Positions 22,524-26,009 of a stretch of DNA of 26,009 nt are shown one piece after another (position 1 is the stretch's first letter; every line of letters starts with the position of its first letter). Origin of the DNA: CAYSPU01 sp964432995 (GTDB taxonomy: Bacteria > Verrucomicrobiota > Verrucomicrobiia > Limisphaerales > JAHDYP01). The stretch spans positions 1 to 26,009 of the forward strand of contig CAYSPU010000055.1 in assembly GCA_964432995.1 (NCBI GenBank), written 5' to 3'. The translations under genes were made by a program, and so were the position numbers. Under the pieces are notes generated by a model. It was not told the DNA's origin and did no database searches. It saw only the letters and a program-made list of their open reading frames with translations.

Positions 22524-22544
22524 GTATGACGCTGCCATACAGCG
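22524..22544. promoter_or_regulatory. Overlapping palindromes, candidate antitoxin operator
   Basis: GTATG-N7-CATAC (22524-22540) overlaps CGCTG-CCATA-CAGCG (22530-22544), starting 3 bp upstream of the antitoxin ATG. Ribbon-helix-helix antitoxins commonly bind such sites to autoregulate. A TTGACG on the minus strand lies at 22552-22557, but no well-spaced -10 box is seen. Confidence 0.4.
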
Positions 22545-22628
22545 ATGGATGCGTCAAGAAGCGCTCGGCAGATGGTGCCTCAATGCCCGTGCCATCGAAG
22601 CAAGCACCTGCGTTTGAACGAGCGGCGC

Positions 22629-22650
22629 AGAGGAGCCCCGCTCCTCTTTT
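22629..22650 (+). terminator. Hairpin followed by T run, candidate terminator
   Basis: AGAGGAGC (22629-22636), loop CCC, GCTCCTCT (22640-22647), then TTT. The 8-bp perfect stem and T run on the plus strand look like a rho-independent terminator, but no plus-strand gene ends here. It lies between the divergent toxin genes. Confidence 0.35.
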
Positions 22651-22694
22651 CAACCCCACAGCCCTGCTCGCAGAAGGGACTCCCTTGACGCGCA

Positions 22695-22778
22695 GTGGTG
22701 ATCCCCGCACCGACGCCGGCCCGGCGTGTTCGGCTCGAGGAAGAGGAGGACGAGGCCAAGCATGCCCGATCTGGTTGA
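22695..22778 (+). pseudogene. Possible antitoxin remnant
   Basis: A 27-codon frame from GTG (22695) with an in-frame stop 9 bp upstream. It ends in an acidic, charged segment (RLEEEEDEAKHARSG) and overlaps the VapC start by 17 bp, an arrangement typical of VapB-VapC junctions. No DNA-binding domain is present in any frame just upstream, so it may be the C-terminal remnant of a decayed antitoxin, or chance. Confidence 0.25.
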
Positions 22779-23190
22779 CACGAGCGTGTGGGTGCCACTC
22801 TCGGCTCCGGATCACGTGCACTACGCGCGGGCCCGACGTTATTGGGACGACGAGGCGAGCGAGGAACTGGCTTTCTGCCGCGTGACCGCATTGGCGCTGC
22901 TGCGGCACCTGACGAACCCGCACATTATGGGTGCCGCAGTGCTGGATGGTGCGGCGGCGTGGAGGGCGCTTGCCACTTGGTTGGCTGTTCCGCGGGTGCG
23001 CATGCTGGCCGAACCGGCGGGGCTCGACGAGTGGCTCAACCGATGGAGCGAATCCCTCGACCTGCGCGGCGGTGTGTGGACGGACGCGTATCTGGCGGCG
23101 TTCGCGGCCGCAAGCGGCTGCCGCCTGGTTGCCTTCGACGGAGATTTCCGTCGGTATCCGGGCATCCAGTTTCTGCACCTGAAAGCGTGA
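22762..23190 (+). CDS. VapC-like PIN-domain toxin without recognised antitoxin
   Basis: A 142-residue PIN-domain protein resembling the TIGR00028-type VapC group. It has LVDTSVWVPLSAPDHVHYARARRYW (Asp6), FCRVTALALLRHLTNP (the position often acidic in other PIN groups is not acidic, as is common in this group), WTDAYLAAFA (Asp108) and LVAFDGDF (Asp126). It should be a ribonuclease toxin. The ATG at 22762 is preceded by GAGGAGGACGAGG. Upstream there is only a 27-codon GTG frame (22695-22778) ending in an acidic tail (RLEEEEDEAKHARSG) and overlapping the toxin start by 17 bp. No DNA-binding antitoxin domain precedes it, so the toxin may be an orphan or the antitoxin a remnant. Confidence 0.82.
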   Translation: MPDLVDTSVWVPLSAPDHVHYARARRYWDDEASEELAFCRVTALALLRHLTNPHIMGAAVLDGAAAWRALATWLAVPRVRMLAEPAGLDEWLNRWSESLDLRGGVWTDAYLAAFAAASGCRLVAFDGDFRRYPGIQFLHLKA

Positions 23191-23222
23191 TACGGACGGC
23201 TCGCCCCAGTCCTCGCGCGCCG

Positions 23223-25634
23223 TCACTCGCATCTCAGCGCGATACTCGGATCGACACTTGCGGCCCGGCGGGCGGGTATGTAGCAGGCGATCAGGGCGAC
23301 GATGATGAGCACCGAGGCCAAGAGCAGGTAGAGGCGGGGGTCGGCGGCGCTGACGCCGTAGAGTTCGCTTTGGAGCACGCGCAGCAATCCGCAACTGGCC
23401 AGCAGGCCCAAGCCAATGCCGACCAGGGTGAGTTGGAATCCTTCCTTGAGGAGGAGGCGTATGACTTCGAGCCTGGAGGCGCCCAGCGCGAGGCGCACCC
23501 CAATCTCATGGGTACGCTGGGATGCGGCGTAGCTGGCTACTGCGGCAATGCCCACGGAGGCCAGTACCAGCGCGAACAGCGCAAACGCGGCGAGGAGCTT
23601 TCCGACCAGCGGGATATGCCAATAGGATCGAGCAATCAGGTCTTGCATGGGTTGGGCCGATGCCACGACCACCTCAGGGTCGAGTTGTCGGACCCTTTGT
23701 TGGGCGGCAGCCAGCAAGGCGGGCGCGTTGGCGTGCTCCGCTTTGAGCAGCAGGTTCATGCTGGAAACCGGGAGTTGGGTGAAGGGAAAGTAGAAGCCGG
23801 GCCGGGTCTCCTCTCCAAAGAAGCCGTAGTGTTTGACGTTGTCGGCCACGCCTACAATCGCCCACCACGTGTCCTTGATATAGGTGAGCTTGATCCGCCG
23901 GCCGATCGGGTCTTCGCCCGGAAAGTACTGTTGGGCAAAGGCCTCGTCGACGATGACGACCGGCGAGCTGGTGGTTTGGTCTGTCTCGTCAAAATCGCGT
24001 CCGCGAAGCAAGGGGATCTCCAGGGTTCGGAAGTAGCCCGGCGTGACCACCCGCATGTTGCCGAGAGGCTTCTCGCCGGGCGGCGGCTCGGGTCGGTCCT
24101 CGAGGTAGAACGCCTGGCTCCAGTAGTCGCCGGCCATGGGCAGGTTGAAGGCGGCAGCAGAGCTTCTCACTCCCGGAAGCGCGGCCAGGCGTTCGCGCAG
24201 CTCCCGGTAGAACCCGATCCGGCGGGCCGGCTCCGCATACGTGCCCTGCCACAAGCTCACGGAGAAGGTCAGGACGTCGCGCGGGTTGAATCCAGGATGG
24301 GCTCGTTGGAGGTTCCAGAACGTCTGCACCATGGCCAGCGTGCCTGCCAGCAACAGAAGAGACAGGGCCACTTCCGTCGCCACCAGCACCCCGCGCAATC
24401 GCCGGTGCCGGGGTCTGTCTCCGGCGCCTGGAGTCCCCGAACGAAGGTTCTCGACGGGGTCAATGCGGGACGCATGCCAGGCGGGGGCCAGGCCAAAGAA
24501 CAGGCAGCTCAAGAGGACCACCCCCACGGTGAAGAGCAGGACTCGGTAGTCCAGGCTGCAATCGAGCCAATAGGGAACCTCGGCGGGCATCACCGCCACG
24601 GCGAGCCTTAGGCCCCACTGGGACAGGCCAAGTCCGGCCAGCCCGGCGGCGACGGCCAAGACGAGGCTCTCCGTCAGGAGGAGTCGGGTCAGACGCCAAC
24701 GTGAGGATCCCAGGGACAACCGGACCGCCCATTCGCGTTGCCGGCTCAGCGCGCGCGAGAGCGACATGTTCGCCACATTCGCGCAGGCCACGGCCAGCAC
24801 GAAGCCCACGGCGCCGAGCAGCGCCCAAGACATGAGGACAAACCCCTGCACCGCTTCTTCGCGCAAGGGTCGGGCCACCGCCGACACGCCGGCGTTTGCG
24901 ACGGGATGTTCCGACTCGAGGATTCGACTGACCCGGAGGAGATCCGACCGGGCCTGTTGGAGGGTGACACCCGATTTCAACCGGGCTATGCCCTCATACG
25001 AATGGGCGCCTCGCCACTGTTCCGGGGCTTCGATCACCAAGGGCACCCAGACATCCGCCTCCTGTGGGAACTGGAATCCCGGTGGCATCACGCCCACGAT
25101 CGCGTGACTCCGGGCGTTGAGGTTCAGGGCTTGGGTGGTGACATTGGTGTCGCTGCCAAATCGCCGTTGCCAGTAACCATGACTGAGCAACACGACCGGT
25201 TCGGCTCCGGGAAGATCCTCCCCTTCACGGAAATCCCGGCCGAGCCAGGGCGAGACGCCCAGCAAGGAGAACAAGGTTGCGGAAATCCTCTCTCCCCGGA
25301 TTCGTTCCGGATCGCCGCGACCCGTGACCGTCCACGAGCCACCCTGGAACACCCCCACATCCTCAAACACCTGGTTCCGCGCCCGCCAGTCCAGATAGTC
25401 TGGATAAGCGATGTTCAGACGTGTTGGCGCGGTTCCTCCTGCGCTGGATTTCGTTTCGTTGAGATACACGAGACGCTCGGGATCTCGGACGGGCAACGGC
25501 CGAAAGAGAATCGGATTCACCAGACTGAACATCGCCGTGTTCAGTCCGATGCCCAACGCCAGCGTCAACACCGCCGCCAGCGTGAAGCCGGGACTCTTCA
25601 GCAGCATTCGAAAAGCGAAGCGGAGGTCATTCAT
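23223..25634 (-). CDS. FtsX/MacB-type ABC transporter permease (ADOP family)
   Basis: An 803-residue permease with two copies of the MacB periplasmic-core plus FtsX arrangement. The first transmembrane helix is near residues 18-40 (MNDLRFAFRMLLKSPGFTLAAVLTLALGIGLNTAMFSLV). The first FtsX block lies at about 270-400 (SRQREWAVRLSLGSSRWRLTRLLLTESLVL) and the last at about 680-803 (QRTHEIGVRLALGASRLEVIRLLLKEGFQ), ending in PARRAASVDPSIALRCE. This ~800-residue double permease type is frequent in Acidobacteria and Verrucomicrobiota; the substrate is unknown, and no ATPase gene is in the window. The ATG at 25632-25634 matches the family start; the 34 extra upstream codons do not. The stop is 32 bp from that of the convergent VapC gene. 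Confidence 0.93.
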   Translation of the reverse strand: MNDLRFAFRMLLKSPGFTLAAVLTLALGIGLNTAMFSLVNPILFRPLPVRDPERLVYLNETKSSAGGTAPTRLNIAYPDYLDWRARNQVFEDVGVFQGGSWTVTGRGDPERIRGERISATLFSLLGVSPWLGRDFREGEDLPGAEPVVLLSHGYWQRRFGSDTNVTTQALNLNARSHAIVGVMPPGFQFPQEADVWVPLVIEAPEQWRGAHSYEGIARLKSGVTLQQARSDLLRVSRILESEHPVANAGVSAVARPLREEAVQGFVLMSWALLGAVGFVLAVACANVANMSLSRALSRQREWAVRLSLGSSRWRLTRLLLTESLVLAVAAGLAGLGLSQWGLRLAVAVMPAEVPYWLDCSLDYRVLLFTVGVVLLSCLFFGLAPAWHASRIDPVENLRSGTPGAGDRPRHRRLRGVLVATEVALSLLLLAGTLAMVQTFWNLQRAHPGFNPRDVLTFSVSLWQGTYAEPARRIGFYRELRERLAALPGVRSSAAAFNLPMAGDYWSQAFYLEDRPEPPPGEKPLGNMRVVTPGYFRTLEIPLLRGRDFDETDQTTSSPVVIVDEAFAQQYFPGEDPIGRRIKLTYIKDTWWAIVGVADNVKHYGFFGEETRPGFYFPFTQLPVSSMNLLLKAEHANAPALLAAAQQRVRQLDPEVVVASAQPMQDLIARSYWHIPLVGKLLAAFALFALVLASVGIAAVASYAASQRTHEIGVRLALGASRLEVIRLLLKEGFQLTLVGIGLGLLASCGLLRVLQSELYGVSAADPRLYLLLASVLIIVALIACYIPARRAASVDPSIALRCE

Positions 25635-26009
25635 ATCGCCGATGGTCTGACTTCTCAGGGTGCTGGCATAGGGTGTGCCAGGGCAAAGGCAGCTTTCCCA
25701 ACTCCTTCTTGGTGAGCGGTCGACGGCGGATGACACACCCTGAGGTGCGGTGGCGCGTTTCGACGTCGGGATCGCCTCGTCCCACTAGTGGGAATCAATC
25801 GGCGGAACGGTCAGACCTGAACGCCTATCCGCAGGGGCGGAAACCGGGCGCTGACCGGGGACGACCGAGCCCACCGCGACAGTTGCGCGAGGATCCGGGA
25901 GGCTCCTGCAGCATCGACAGCGTTCCCGGTTCCGGTGTATGCGTCCTTCGCATGAACGTATGCGTGTTGCTAAGGCCGTCTAGGCGAAGGGCCTGGGGAT
26001 CGGCAAGAG
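25635..26009. other. Upstream region of the permease gene to window end
   Basis: 375 bp without a supported gene. It contains a perfect 14-bp palindrome TCCCACTAGTGGGA (25780-25793). It also has two GTATGCGT direct repeats (25937-25944 and 25958-25965) whose starts are 21 bp apart with an inverted CGCAT between them. These could be regulator sites; no promoter boxes were assigned. Confidence 0.4.

Noticed and set aside
22484..22885. Plus-strand frame as the missing VapC antitoxin
   Set aside because: It is in a different frame from a normal overlap, runs deep into the toxin gene and has no DNA-binding motif.
22522..23394. Long N-terminal extension of the antitoxin frame
   Set aside because: It would be antisense to the VapC gene and lacks protein-like composition; the ribbon-helix-helix domain starts at the ATG at 22521.
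22788..24611. 607-codon plus-strand frame opposite the permease and overlapping VapC
   Set aside because: It overlaps the real VapC frame and is antisense to the conserved permease; low-complexity Gly/Gln/Arg-rich sequence.
25952..26009. Possible gene start at the right edge (ATG 25952)
   Set aside because: Only 19 Arg-rich codons are visible, without a ribosome binding site; it cannot be told from chance.

Overview
The window is GC-rich DNA from a Gram-negative bacterium, most likely a member of the Verrucomicrobiota (Limisphaerales/Pedosphaera-like). The best taxonomic hints are the secreted repeat protein at 20239-21741, whose C-terminal domain ends in FYRIRSP as many secreted proteins of that group do, and intergenic filler of the type 'ccacggatgaacacggatg' and 'ttaggattagg'. 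Shine-Dalgarno sequences are mostly weak. A run of exactly 100 N (1079-1178) shows this is a scaffold, probably from a draft or metagenome assembly. The taxonomic call is inference.

Layout. 1-692: a partial ORF at the left edge and one unknown small gene with a good terminator, all on the minus strand and lying 3' of a tRNA-Lys gene (976-1050). Just upstream of the tRNA is a tandem array of tRNA-like units with an assembly gap inside it. 1559-5071: unlinked single genes, namely a membrane-anchored SGNH hydrolase, a flavin reductase-like protein, a Cupin_5 protein and a macro-domain protein. 5592-8626: a secreted beta-helix protein and a UroD/MtaA-like protein, separated by repeat-filled spacers. 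8627-16819 (minus strand): a seven-gene trans-4-hydroxy-L-proline catabolic operon, with a divergent PAS-AraC regulator at 16938. 18161-20099: an N-acetylhexosamine-kinase-like protein converging on an inositol-monophosphatase-family gene, with antisense coding overlap. 20239-21741: a secreted leucine-rich-repeat protein. 21896-23190: a PIN toxin with its antitoxin, and a second VapC-like PIN toxin without a recognisable antitoxin. 23223-25634: a large FtsX/MacB-type permease.

The genes that clearly work together are in the hydroxyproline operon. A two-cysteine epimerase converts trans-4-hydroxy-L-proline to cis-4-hydroxy-D-proline. A three-part dehydrogenase (FAD oxidase subunit, FAD/NAD-type subunit with a [2Fe-2S] tail, and a small [2Fe-2S] subunit) oxidises it. 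A DapA-family deaminase then gives alpha-ketoglutarate semialdehyde, and an aldehyde dehydrogenase gives alpha-ketoglutarate. L-serine deaminase is the last gene, which would suit growth on collagen- or gelatin-derived glycine, serine and hydroxyproline. The operon is split by 525 bp of repeat-like DNA between the oxidase subunit and the small iron-sulfur subunit.

The least explained material is non-coding. It comprises the 52-bp tRNA-like tandem array and a set of dispersed palindromic elements (GGTAGGG...CCTACC, often followed by a second motif around GTGGTATCCC). Four copies of the first type lie in the window, and one of them is read in frame inside the N-terminus of the leucine-rich-repeat protein.
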